Shown here: one piece after another, positions 37,922-49,095 of the stretch | Position numbering within the stretch: the first letter of the stretch is position 1 | Layout of the letters: every line of letters starts with the position of its first letter | DNA from: Membranipora membranacea | Taxonomy: Eukaryota; Bryozoa; Gymnolaemata; Cheilostomatida; Membraniporidae | Assembly: GCA_914767715.1 (NCBI GenBank) | Contig: OU612075.1 | Location: forward strand, 2,170,001 to 2,234,000 | DNA length: 64,000 bases | Direction of reading: 5' to 3' | Notes under the pieces: model-generated | Told to the model about the DNA's origin: nothing | Seen by the model: the letters and a program-made list of their open reading frames with translations, nothing else | The model's database searches: none | Made by a program: the position numbers and the translations under genes

Positions 37922-39645
37922 TTTTGATTGCATTTGATAAAAATGTTGCACTGCTATAATTTACCAATAATCATAGTCTTGGCTGCAATAATGGTAAAAG
38001 CGGACTGTTACATCATCTTGTGTTGTGGATAAGCTAAGCTCAATCTGATCTAAGAGCTGAGTTATTCCGGTCACCAGGCATCATAAGTTATATCAGAACT
38101 TTCAGCCTTACAGATACTCATAGCCAAAGTGCCAATAGCCAATTTGTTTTATGGTAATTAGCTGTGAGGAGAAACAGTGTAACAAAAACTAAAAAAATAA
38201 AAGTTAGTTGTTTCTCCCTTGGGTAAGGGCAGATAACTTTCAAAGTGATTAAATTATAGAGACTAAAACTTCATTGCTGTCAGCTTGATCATGCTTATGC
38301 TTTATGATTAGTCATCACTTGAACTTGTTCACACACAGAACATTTGATATAAGTCCTCACATCTCCTTCCTGATCTTCCACTCATCTGATATTCGGTCAG
38401 TCGAAAAAAACACATTCAGAGCAGAGCTTTATTTCTGCAGGGCTATCACACCAAGTTAATGGGATTTCAAACTTTAACAGAGTGGTTTAGGTGCCGTGAG
38501 GTGACGACCCAAGTTGAAAATAATGATTTGGCCGCATGATAAAGCGAGCATTTGCACTGTCGATGATGAGTTGATCTGAAAATAGGAAAGTTCATCTTTG
38601 CATTCCTATTTTCTATGAGATCGCATTTATAATAGAGCACATTGTTGAATTTTATGGAAAATAGTTAATTATACCTTTCAGAGTATTTAATTATTTTGTA
38701 TTAAAAATAATCATTATCTTCACAAATAACATGCTTACCCAGTGTGATATGATATCAAAAATAGAAAAGTATCAAGGATTGCCATAAAGCAAGTTGAGCA
38801 AAACTATATAACCAGTGCGAGACTATGCCTGTATTCAAATTTGGTCATGCATTATCATGAAGGGGCTACACAGGGCAAAATATGATCACAAGTGATCTAA
38901 TACGTGGCAGTGTTCAGTATATAGTGAGGCTGTCAAACTAATTAGTGGCGAATGGCCATGATAAAAAGAAGTATAGTTTATCATAAAATATCAAATTGAT
39001 TTTTTTTAGCTCTCTTACTGAGCAAATTTTGCCATGTATAAGTTTAAAACACAAATTATATTACAAAATAAAGCAGACAACAATGTCACCTGAGAATCAA
39101 AGGTCATTTATATAAAACATTCAATCAGTAATAATATATGAATCTAATGTATTTTTGAGAAATTTCAATGGGGTAGTTGTAGTGGTGAGGTTAAAGCTGA
39201 CACCAGTTTCCCTTGTAAAGAGCACTTAAATTTTACATCCTATGTCTGTAGGATTGGGTAGTGCCAACATACGTATACCGCTCTCTGTAGCTACGGAGAG
39301 AAATAAAGCTTACAAATGAAACCAGTTTTATGGACAATTGGTGAATTTGTTGGTCTAGTCTGTCAGCCGATTCCAGCTAGGCTGGAACAATACATCATAG
39401 AATTTGACTGATGCCATAGATGCAAATCATTTAGAAAGATATTATTTGCTGCGACCGCGCTGAGGTATATATAAATACCAATATCAAAGGCTGCAACTGA
39501 TCAACAAGTTACAACCAAGAAGCCTTTTTTATATCATTAGCCATGCCCATAAGGAACAAAACAATTCGCATTATCCAAAAAGTATGATGGAAGGACACTT
39601 GGTACGGAGGGAGCAGTTTGATGCAAAATATTGATAAGCAAAGAC
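37922..39645. other. Intergenic between copy 1 and the TRIM gene
   Basis: The two genes are tail to tail. No exon is visible. A short palindrome CTCTCTGTAGCTACGGAGAG lies near 39282. An ATTAAA on the minus strand (39651-39646), about 55 nt after the TRIM stop, may be its poly(A) signal. Confidence 0.4.
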
Positions 39646-39702
39646 TTTAATGAAATAATACACTACTTACTACATGTCCATCCATCAGAGCTATCCAAGC
39701 TT

Positions 39703-42700
39703 CTAATCGTACTTCAGTTTGTAGAAGAGAACAGCGCCCTCTTCTCGTCTAGGTATAATGACAGAATCCCCATCAACGCATATATCATAAACATTGGAGG
39801 CTTTTGGTCGGTCTACTGGATCGTGCAGTTCTCTCAAAAGCTTTCCTAAAATTTTTTGAAATACGACCGAATGCAAATAGATCATGTCATTGAGAGTGTC
39901 ATTGAATAGAAACCTGATTCATGCTCCCCGATCTGTCGTTTGTGAAACAGATGGGTTACATCTAGAAAGGACTCTATAAACAGCTAAAGTGAGGCACCTG
40001 ATAATCACTGCATTTCCATGGTAGTGTTGAGGTCGACCTGAGGCTAATAAGCCTTAGCTTTGAGCTATTGAACTGCCTCCCAGATCGCCCTGAGCTCAAA
40101 GGCTCAGGTCGCACATTTCGGCTCGCACAACCAAGAGCTTGCGGGTTAGCATCAAAGACTCTGACGAGGGAGGCCGGGGTTCAAGTCCCGGCAGTGGCAG
40201 AATTTTTTGATGTTTTTTTTCTCAGCTCTACCAGGGGAATGACTGCATATTTCGAGATCGAGCCAAGAGGTGACAACTCAGCTCGATCTAGTCCGACCTC
40301 GAAACTCACATGGAAACATGGTGATTGGGCATGATGTAATGACATTGGATTGTGTAATAGCAATGATGCTATCATTGATTTCCAGTGCACATTCTCGGTT
40401 TTTTGTTGATAACTAGATCAAACTCGATCAGATTTTGGGTTTGAAAATTGCTCATTTTGCTCAATTTTATGTTGTTTTCTCTCTAAAATAAATTCTAGAT
40501 TGATATTAATATTTGACTGAATCAATTTTTAAACTCACACCCAAGATCCAGACAAAATTCAACGAGTTATCAATAAAAACCTGGGATGTGGACGCAAGTC
40601 AATGACAACACCGTAGACTTAATAATAAACTTGGAAGGATACCTTATAGAGCATGGGTATAAATTATGAGTGACTTTACGACATTGAATTGTGTAGTAAT
40701 GTTGGTGTTATCATCAAATTGCAGTCAACATATATACACTGTATATATATATATATATATATATACACTGTATATATATGTATACTGTATATTATTTTAA
40801 GGTCTATTTTTAGATCTAGATATGCAGTTAACCTGTGTTTATGTCGTGTAGGGAGAGCTTAGTCTGTTTGCTTTCGCCACCTTTACAAACAAGCGCGAGC
40901 TTTCTGTTTAATTTTGTAATGACAATCGGTTCATAAGTCCCATCAGACCTCCATTCTTCAGCTCCAGATGTCAGATTAAATTTGTATAGATGTGGCTTGG
41001 TCCAACAGTTTGTTACTAAGATTGAGTCACCCTCTGAGAAACATAATGACACTTTATCATCACCAATTTGATCACACTTGACACTGTGTGTTGTTTTCCC
41101 AGTCAGACTGTAGATGATAAATCTTTTTCCGGTTCTGTCAGCGATAACAAGCTGATTATTGACGATGGTGAGAGCCCGAGACAAATAGAGAGGGGTACAT
41201 CTATCTTCATGATTCCAGGTGTGCAGCTGTGTACCATTCAGATCATATACATGAACTAACTGAGGCTGGCCTTTCACCAGTATGAACAGTCTGTCCTCAT
41301 GAGCGATGATGCCAGTCGGATATTCTGGTAATTTGATGAATGACTCAGTAACATGTCCATCTTGATCGATTCTGTCAACCTTATTGTTTACCTTCCCTAC
41401 ATATGTGAATCCTTTATAGTGGCAAACTCTTACTGGCCGGGCAACTGCAACTTGTTTGACCAGCTGAAGGGATGTTGGAGATGGTGGTTGCTCGTTATCT
41501 GCTGATCCACCTGGAGGCCTGATAATGATGTCATTAGCAGCTTCAATCTTCATCTCAATATCTCTGAACTCTGTCGCTAATAAACAAACAAAGATTTTTA
41601 TCAAAGAAAATTACGTTGCTGTATAGAAAAAAATATATTCAACACTGTGATCAGTCTTATGTTGTAGTATTTCATGGCTATTGACAAGTGGCAGATTTTC
41701 ACACTATACTTAATATTGAATCAGTGAACACAAATTAGTTTATGAAGGATTCTGCCTATTTTAACACCGGTTCATACCCTCTGTGAACAGGCCAAATAAG
41801 GTTTGCATACACAGGACTGTCAAACTTGATTTCAGACATAGCATGACAAATAGATGGGTATACCAGATTCCAATGGCTATGAATTCTCTAACCTTACCCG
41901 TTCTGACAAGCGATTGCTGCCCCTGGATTGTTATTCCAGAAAACTTTTGTCTCATAAATGCATCCATTCGCTTTAAAAATGATTCTCTTGCATTTAGAAC
42001 ATCAACCTGAAATTGTGGAAAAAAACATTACTTGATAGATAGGTGATTGCAATGGTTAATCATGTTTTTGGTATAATTGATCAGCAAACTGCCCAAATTT
42101 TGGTTAGATGCCACCATAATAATCAAAATATTATAATACGGAAAACAATTTATGATGATATTGATCTACAGATGCTGAAAGAAGTATATCTAAATGTAGC
42201 ATGTCCGCAAAGACATCACAAAATATGTTTGTCATAACGGAAATGTGCATAATATATCTTTGTTCTTCTTGCTAAACTTTATTGGCAATCCTTTTTTTAA
42301 AATATTTATTGACAAGAATCTTCATCATTTAAATGATGATTGTTGTCAATTTAAAAATTATTTTAGGAAATGGTCACTAAAACAATGAGTGGTTGACCAT
42401 TGTCATTGAGGGGTACCTGCTCAGTCATACCTCTAGTTGTCTACTCATACAAAAAATAGGCTGTGCGACTTAGATAAGCATTGCAAAGAAGGGGTACAAA
42501 GTGACTTTAACCTCCAACTGGCCAGTTCATTGGCAATATGAACATTAACACAGTTCCAATGATTTTAAAGTTAACGAGCTTTAAATACAATGAAAATAAC
42601 AAGATATGACAAACTTTAAGTTCTAGTAACTTACCACATGCCTCTGTGAGATATCCTGTCTCACACTCATCAGAGACTCATGTAGTTCTGATAGTTTAGT

Positions 42701-45661
42701 TCCTGCCTTTTCTTTGTACTCAGAGAGCTGTTCTTTACCTTGACCTCTTGACCTTCTTTGTTCATCCTCTAGTGCTGCATATTTGGCTTTTATCTCCCTC
42801 AGCTACAATCACCAGAAATACTACTGCTGAGCAATTCAACATTTATATGGGCTTCGAACCTCCAACCGCAAACTTGGAGTATTCTAAAACCCAAACCCAG
42901 GATATTGGATAATGGTTGAAGGCTGTAAGCCTTCTAATATTTGAAATAAACTTCTACAGGCTGAACTCTGCTACCTGTGAGCCAGGGAGAAAGATTGCAG
43001 TAAACGGCCGTGTAATTTATATGATCCCAACACGAGTACATATCTGAGAACCCTCTACGGGGAAGGTTTGCAAGGAGTGGGAGTAATGCTAGTTTAAGTG
43101 CTCAAACGGTGCAAGATGCTGGTAGAGGCATTTCATTATCAACCACTTTCTCCCCATTGGGAGAAAGTGGTTGATAATGAAATGCCTCTACCAGCATCTT
43201 GCACCGTTTGAGCACTTAAACTAGAGTAATGCTTAAGAAAATGTCTGAAAATTGTGCATTCATTGATAGATTTAGGTTTTGTGACTCAAATGTTTTGATA
43301 GTTGAAGTGTAGAAAAGAATACCTGCTCATCTCTAGCCGCATGAAGAGTAGAGATTGATTGCTCTGTCTCGATGTCCCACCGACTCAAACTCAAAGTTGT
43401 CTCCTTGACGATGGCAGAAAACTCATCAAACCGATCCTCTACTTCCTGTTTAAGTGGCTCCAGATACTGAGTGAACTCCTTCTCCAACTCAATCAGGGCC
43501 ATCAGGTTGTGAGGTCTACCTGTGAACGACAAACTTGTTGTTTCGATTTATTCATTTGTGGATCTCAGCTGTACTGCTGTAACTGATAAAATGACGGAAA
43601 AATCCAAGTCAATCTCGCGTCAGTAGGTTTCAACTTTCAGCAGGCCGTGAGTTGTTACATTCTTATGAACGTGCCGAGTCAAAGTATTAGAATAGGGATA
43701 GTCGACAATCTTTACATATTATGATGGTTACTTGGGCTTACCATTCTCACAGTTACCAGATGATGATATACAGAGAGGACACAGTATTTTCCAGCATGTT
43801 TTACATCCGATGGTAACAGGCTCTGATTTGTGATGCTCACAGTAGCGCAGCTCTTCAGAGAGAGCGGACTCTTTGTAAGCCTTAATAGATATCATCCTAT
43901 GACCTTCGTTAAGGACTTCATGCATCTAAAATTAAGTTGAAATAAAGATTAAATTTTCGCCCACAGCAAAATAGTCAGACTTAACTTGCGTGAATCTATC
44001 CCTATCCCTGGTGTAAGCCATGGCTACAAGAAGCGATTTTCATATCAATCTGTGGTCACTAGTGGTTGATCAGTGGATTGTGATGACTGATTAGTCGTGG
44101 TGATGGCCATACTGTGTGGTTGGTGATGTTTTGTATTCCTAAACCACCAGATGTTTTTTCAGTGCGTAAGAAAATTGTTTAAATTTTTTATCAAAGTAGT
44201 GCCTTTGTCTTATCGATCACAGCCACAAGTTGGAACCAGAGCGGTTATGTTGCCTCAGGCTTTTCCATACTAATTGCTGCATTGTCACAATGGTGTGACA
44301 AGTCATTCCATATTTCTCCCTATTATATCACCGACAATAACTCACTGGAACCGGGAACCGGAATCATTAAACAGGCCCGTAGTTCTAGGGGAGGCAGGAA
44401 GCCATTGCCTCCCCTAGAAAGCTAAATATAATGGCCTAAAAACACTATAATTGAATAATCCATGTCAGAATATGCTCAACCGTGATTTCCATTGCTTATT
44501 GTAAACCTTAAATTGCTTGGGGAGGAGCTTACAGCACCATTCCTGGTGATGCTTCAGACTCGCCTCGGACTTTTGCCTCCCCTGCCATTTTTTCTAAACT
44601 ACGGCCCTGGTCAACTCCACTGACCTCCTCATGCACAGCGCAGTATTTCCTTTTACATTCAGTACAGAATACTTTAGCTGTCTGACTCAGCACTCCTGCC
44701 TTCTTACAAGGATCACAGATAGAATCATCTCCCACTAAAGCAGATGGTAGCTCATCTATAGACAGCTTATACTGTGTTCTTGTAAAGTAGAAATCAACAA
44801 GGTGCATTATGGTAGCAGCACAAACAAGCTCTTAATGTAGATAAACTGTTTCATGTTCAGATGAACCTGTCCTACTCTGAGCAGACTATAAGCTAGTGAT
44901 GGCAAAGTCTCGATCCCGGTCTCGGTCTCGTGAGACTTGCCCCCTCGAGGCAGACACTCTTGATAAATGTTGAGACTTGTTCATCATAAACAATGTTTTA
45001 GTAACAGTTTTTTTTCCACAGGTTTTGGTTTTTTTTTAAACCAAAAAATCAAAAAACCGTGGCCGATGCCAATAAAGCAGCAGTTTTCAATTTTATCAGC
45101 ATCGATATATGTCTCGGCCTGGTATCGGTCTCGAATTTTGTTGCTGTCTTGGTCTCGCCCTGTCTCGCCAAAATCTGACAATTCGTCATCACTACTACAA
45201 GCAGTCCCTAAGTATAAAAGCACTGACAGCAATATTTTCCCTATCTTCCGAGAATACAAAATGTTTTATCAGCCATCATTTAACTTCCCACAATAGATAA
45301 GGTCAAACAATAATCATCAAGAGTCTGGGAATTTAGGTGGTTGCAACCTGAAAGAAAATTCTTTAACTCTCATTGTAGGGATTGGGCTTGCTAGGCTTCG
45401 ATGTAGATTTACTCAGAATTGCATTCCATGATTCAAGTTTTTTCAATGGATTCTCGATATCTCAATCATGAAGGCCACTACATGAACTTACTCGCATATG
45501 GAGCATTTGACAGACTTCCCGTCTCCTTTTTGATCCTCCAGACATTTGACACAGACTATATGCTGACATGGTAGACTCTTTGGGTTCAGTAAGTAGCCTT
45601 CTACCTCCAGGCAGGTACTACAGGATATGACAACTCCATCTTCAGGCTGAGCAGAAGCCAT
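39703..45661 (-). CDS. TRIM-type RING/B-box/coiled-coil protein with propeller-like C-terminus
   Basis: Probable RING E3 ubiquitin ligase (known role of the architecture). Exons (minus): 45661-45492, 44778-44625, 43925-43742, 43519-43323, 42802-42635, 42006-41898, 41576-40833, 39845-39703; phases 2,0,1,0,0,1,1; 622 aa. RING, C3HC4: Cys14, 17, 32, His34, Cys37, 40, 53, 56. B-box 1: CDPC (78-81), CTEC (95-98), C103, H106 with HEEMHE. B-box 2: YCEHH (136-140), GCKTC (148-152), LCPLC (156-160). Coiled coil about 170-320. From about 330 to 622 a region with repeated YVGK, VDRID, FILVKG, VHVYDLNG, QLVIADRTG and YKFNLTSG units, like the NHL/six-bladed propeller tail of invertebrate TRIM2/3/71-like proteins. 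The acceptor AAATTTCAG just before the ATG suggests a 5' UTR exon upstream. A truncated paralogue lies at 56-57.6 kb. Confidence 0.92.
40068..40200 (+). repeat. Possible tRNA-derived repeat fragment
   Basis: GGGGTTCAAGTCCCGGCAGTG (about 40177-40196) has the form of a tRNA T arm and B box followed by an acceptor strand, and GGGTTAGCATCAAAGACTCT upstream is box A-like. The halves do not fold into an intact tRNA. It lies in the last TRIM intron. Confidence 0.35.
40738..40795. repeat. TA microsatellite
   Basis: TATATA runs, interrupted by two ACTGTATAT units, just beyond the TRIM exon 7 donor. Confidence 0.7.
43082..43233. mobile_element. Perfect 64-bp-arm palindrome with 9-bp target duplication
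   Basis: Arms 43091-43154 and 43159-43222 are exact reverse complements with a 4-nt centre (CATT). The unit 43091-43224 is flanked by the direct repeat AGTAATGCT (43082-43090 and 43225-43233). It lies in TRIM intron 4, about 90 nt from exon 4. It shares motifs with 15020-15200. No coding capacity; it must have moved using another element's transposase. Confidence 0.75.
44013..44100. repeat. Diverged relative of the Harbinger-like left end
   Basis: GGCTACAAGAAGCGATTTTC, GGTCACTAGTGGTTGATCAG and TGGAT follow the same order as in 16580-16650 (GGCTACATGTCACGATTTTT, GGTCACGAGTGGTTAATCGG, TGGAT). No matching right end was found. Confidence 0.45.
44369..44612. mobile_element. MITE family A, copy 2 (inverted relative to copy 1)
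   Basis: The left end GGCCCGTAGTTCTAGGGGAG and right end AAACTACGGCCC mirror each other and match 27224-27464 in reverse complement along the interior. The right end lies only about 13 nt inside TRIM intron 2, close to the exon 2 donor (GTCAGT at 44624). Confidence 0.7.
44886..45202. mobile_element. hAT-like MITE
   Basis: Unit 44894-45194 begins TAGTGATG and ends CATCACTA, typical of hAT termini, and is flanked by 8-bp near-identical direct repeats (CTATAAGC / CTACAAGC). The interior is rich in GGTCTCG units. It lies in TRIM intron 1. No transposase. Confidence 0.55.
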
Positions 45662-48600
45662 CTTCTGAAATTTCTCTTTCTAATGGCTGAACAAAACAGT
45701 TGTAAAATGCTAAATGTTGCCTTACAATATTTTATGCCATATTTTTAATGAATGATCAGGTATTAGATTCTAGTTGTGATACGCTATGTTAATAATACTG
45801 CACTGCCTAAACTAATAATACCAAAGATTATAAATACTCTCACTGCGCTGCCTATTCAAGTCATTTATGTGAAATCGATATGGCTAAATTCCAATTTGCA
45901 TTTGAGAATGCTTTTAAAATTTAGCTTGTAACGAACTTGACATGATTGAATGAATCTAGTCTCTAATTTGAATACACTAATAATAATAAATTCTATTTAT
46001 GAAACGCTGAATAAAATTGTTTAAAAACAATGGTTTCTAAGCGTTATAGAATATCGACACATTACACCCAGACCCCCACTGAGATGAATAATAAAGATAA
46101 CATCAAACTTTTGCATGAAAATAATGTGTGGTATTTGTTGTAGGTATTTTATTTCATTTGTGATAAGCTATTCTCTTATTGAACTGCCAATCCCAGTGAT
46201 TTGCGAAATAGATTATTATGTCTAAATAGAAGTTTAGACATGTTAAAAAAGTGAATTTACAGGTGAACCGGATAAATCCAGGCAATGATTTCAATAGCAT
46301 CAAATTACATTGATTATGGCTTTCTACCCTGGCGCCTCGACTCGTCAGCCTTTAAATCAATATTTCTACAACCATCATAGTTTAACATCATGGGGATACA
46401 TTTTCGCCTGTGGCGACGGCCTTGGTTAGTCCATATGAATTGGTTCATCTGGATCAAATCTAAAATTGTTTACGATTTTATGTTTACAAGAAATGCTCTA
46501 GGTTTTTATTGATTTACTTGCTATCACAAACATGAAATGTTGCGAGAAAAGGAAGCATATAATTTGTCAATAAAGGAGCTTGTTGCTAGAGTATGGAACT
46601 TGCATTTGAGGGCATCGCTCTAAAAAAATTGTGTTTGATGTGATGCTCATCAGCAAAACAGCACAATAATATCGAGGTCGCCTACGTCAAGCCTCAAATT
46701 CTTGGCAACATTAAAAACTTTCCTTAGTAATTTCTTGTCTATGGTACATATGCTCATGTGCAAAACAGGCAGACAGTACATCAAGAGGGAAACTACAAAA
46801 CCTTTGAACATCATGAAAGCTAATGGCTTTGAACTTAGATGCAACATTTTTTTAACAACATACATTCTTTGACTTGCTTTGCCAGCTATTCTTTGCACAT
46901 AATCTTCAAATATCAGGGGTTTCACCCGACAATATTTCTGTGCCATCTCAGGCGTACCCTCAGCTGTTTATGCTCAGGGTGTTTTACACCTTTAAAATAC
47001 CACTATATGACATGCTAATATCAAAACTCAGGTTTCGAATCCTCCCAGGTTGAGAGCCCTGGGTTTCGATGGTACAAATTTACTGCAGTACCAATCCTAG
47101 AGGTCTAGGCTGAGTGTAAAAATGGTTGTCACAGTTAGGTCGATGTAATTTGCAGACCAATGTAGCATTTGTCTCCCCTAGCGAAGTGCTTGTTTTTGAG
47201 AATGCTTTACATCCAGACACCAAGTGATCAAATAAGACATGAGCATCCTCAATTAATTCCTGTGAACCAGTATCACATCCAAGAAACTTGAAATTGGCAA
47301 ATAAGACGTGGCCATTGATTGAATCAATTGCTTCTGGCACCACTTAATACGCAACACAACAAGTGGTGGTCAGGAAGTGATACATTTGTTAAATTATGAA
47401 TTAATTATTCTTGCTTGGTTAAATACCAAATGCTAAATGCTCTTAGCAAGGCAGAAGCACACTACAGACCCCACTCATCCAGTACCTCTTACTCACTCTC
47501 CCACAGGCCTTCTAGGTAATTTTATAAAATAAATAAATATAACAAATAATTTAACGGTATAATCTTAACATCGGATAATATTGGATAGAGACAGTTAATA
47601 ATATCCCTGATATATCCTTCCCTGAGAAGGATATAAAACCTCTATTAAACTTCTTGAAGAGGTTGCTAAAAATCCCTTTTTGGCAACCTCTTCCACCGGT
47701 CCATATGGCATACTATTGGCAACAGTGTGCAGCCTCTTCCGGTAACCTCTTTCCAACTCAGTCGAAACAACTATTTTCCCGCTGGGTAGAATCTGAACCA
47801 TTTCCCAATACTTTGATTAAACAGTAATCAATCCTAGGAAGAGGGCAAGGACTTACATTGAAGTGTAGTGAATCCTTAAATCTCTCCATCCAATTGTTAG
47901 GAGTATGAACTCCTATGTCTCTCTATCTTCCAAACACAAATGGACTTCTAAATAAGCTTGACCAACTGCTGCAATCAGCTCCTTCTCAATATTTAGCAGC
48001 AGTTCCAAATATCCTATGAATGGTTTGGATTATCTTGGATGGTGTATGCTAGCAGCCACAGCCTAATTCAACCAGGAAGCTTTGTCAACTAACCTCAAAA
48101 TAAATTGATTGATTGATAGCCTTGTGATACTTTTAATGTAGAATGAAACTGCACTGTTTGCCAGTATATGCGTCTTATTTCTACGGGGAAATCCAATGAG
48201 TCATCATGAATAGGTTTGATAATATGAGGTTGATAATAAGGTGCTCGATCGAAGCGTCTTCATAATTTGCTAGTTGAAGTAAAGCAAATTTGCGAAACCG
48301 AATAATGCTGGATGTACTTACAAGTCCTACATATTTTCATACTTGTCATACTGATACTGACTATTAGTTCCAATCTGTAAGCGATGGAGATAGTAAATTT
48401 GCTTCTTGTAGACTTGCATTGCACATTATATAAGTGAGCAGTGCAATAAAAACTAAGCAGAACTACCAAATTACCAGTTCTGCCTAACCATGATCGATCT
48501 GTTTTGAAGACAAGCTTTGCTACTTAACCTTCAATTCAGAAGTACCTTGATGAACACCGGCCTTTCTGACAGCTTATTGTGAAGGGGTCTTAGTTTAAAC

Positions 48601-48955
48601 TGTTTTGTATTCTTTTATAGTGGTTTATGGTTAAAACTTACAGTTACTTTTTTTTTATTTATCACTAATTTCAACATGAACTGACCTGAACTTTAATGAT
48701 TGAGTTTTTGGGTGGATGGTCAAACAAATGAATGGACAAGTTTGTGCATTGTGAGTCTGCAACAACCAAAATACAAAAAAGTTCATACATATGTACAACA
48801 GGAAGTAAACAATGAATTCAGTAACTTGCTCTTTTCTCGAGTGAGGAAGGGTCGGAAGTAAAGCTAGACTTGACAAGCGGCTACAGTAAAACCAAGAACC
48901 TAGGCAGCGTGACAAGGATAAAGTAAAGCAGTTCAAATAATAGTTGAGATATTAT
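45662..48955. other. Intergenic between TRIM and Gly/Tyr-rich copy 2
   Basis: Apart from a LINE relic (46650-46946) I see no exon. Two short ATTGATTGAT runs near 48107 could mark the 3' end of another retroelement remnant. Confidence 0.4.
46650..46946 (-). mobile_element. LINE reverse-transcriptase relic
   Basis: An open minus-strand stretch contains KASQRMYVVKKMLHLSSKPL, MMFKGFVVSLLMYCLPVLHM and KKLLRKVFNVAKN. This is the order found in the connection/thumb region after the catalytic domain of non-LTR retrotransposon reverse transcriptases (K.SQRLY.LR.L, F..FV.SLL.Y..P, LQ...N.A.K). Only this piece is present and the catalytic YADD part is not seen. Confidence 0.65.
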
Positions 48956-48959
48956 GAGT

Positions 48960-48965
48960 TTTATT
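48960..48965 (-). terminator. Poly(A) signal, Gly/Tyr-rich copy 2
   Basis: AATAAA on the minus strand, about 130 nt after the family stop position in the last exon (49096). Confidence 0.55.
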
Positions 48966-49095
48966 GAATCAAAATTGGGAAAAAAACTGTTTTTTACAAG
49001 ACATTGAAGAAATTAATTGGGTCATCTCTTTGTTGCATAAATCTTTTGACTCAGTAGCAATCCTCAGATGATGTCAGATTCCTTTACGATGGAGT

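Noticed and set aside
43091-43224. CRISPR or microRNA precursor
   Set aside because: A single perfect palindrome with a target-site duplication in an animal intron fits a transposon; no spacers or repeat array exist. Small-RNA origin remains possible but unsupported.
47080-47343. 87-codon minus-strand frame next to the LINE relic
   Set aside because: I could not match it to a reverse transcriptase or endonuclease region, and no other evidence of coding was seen.
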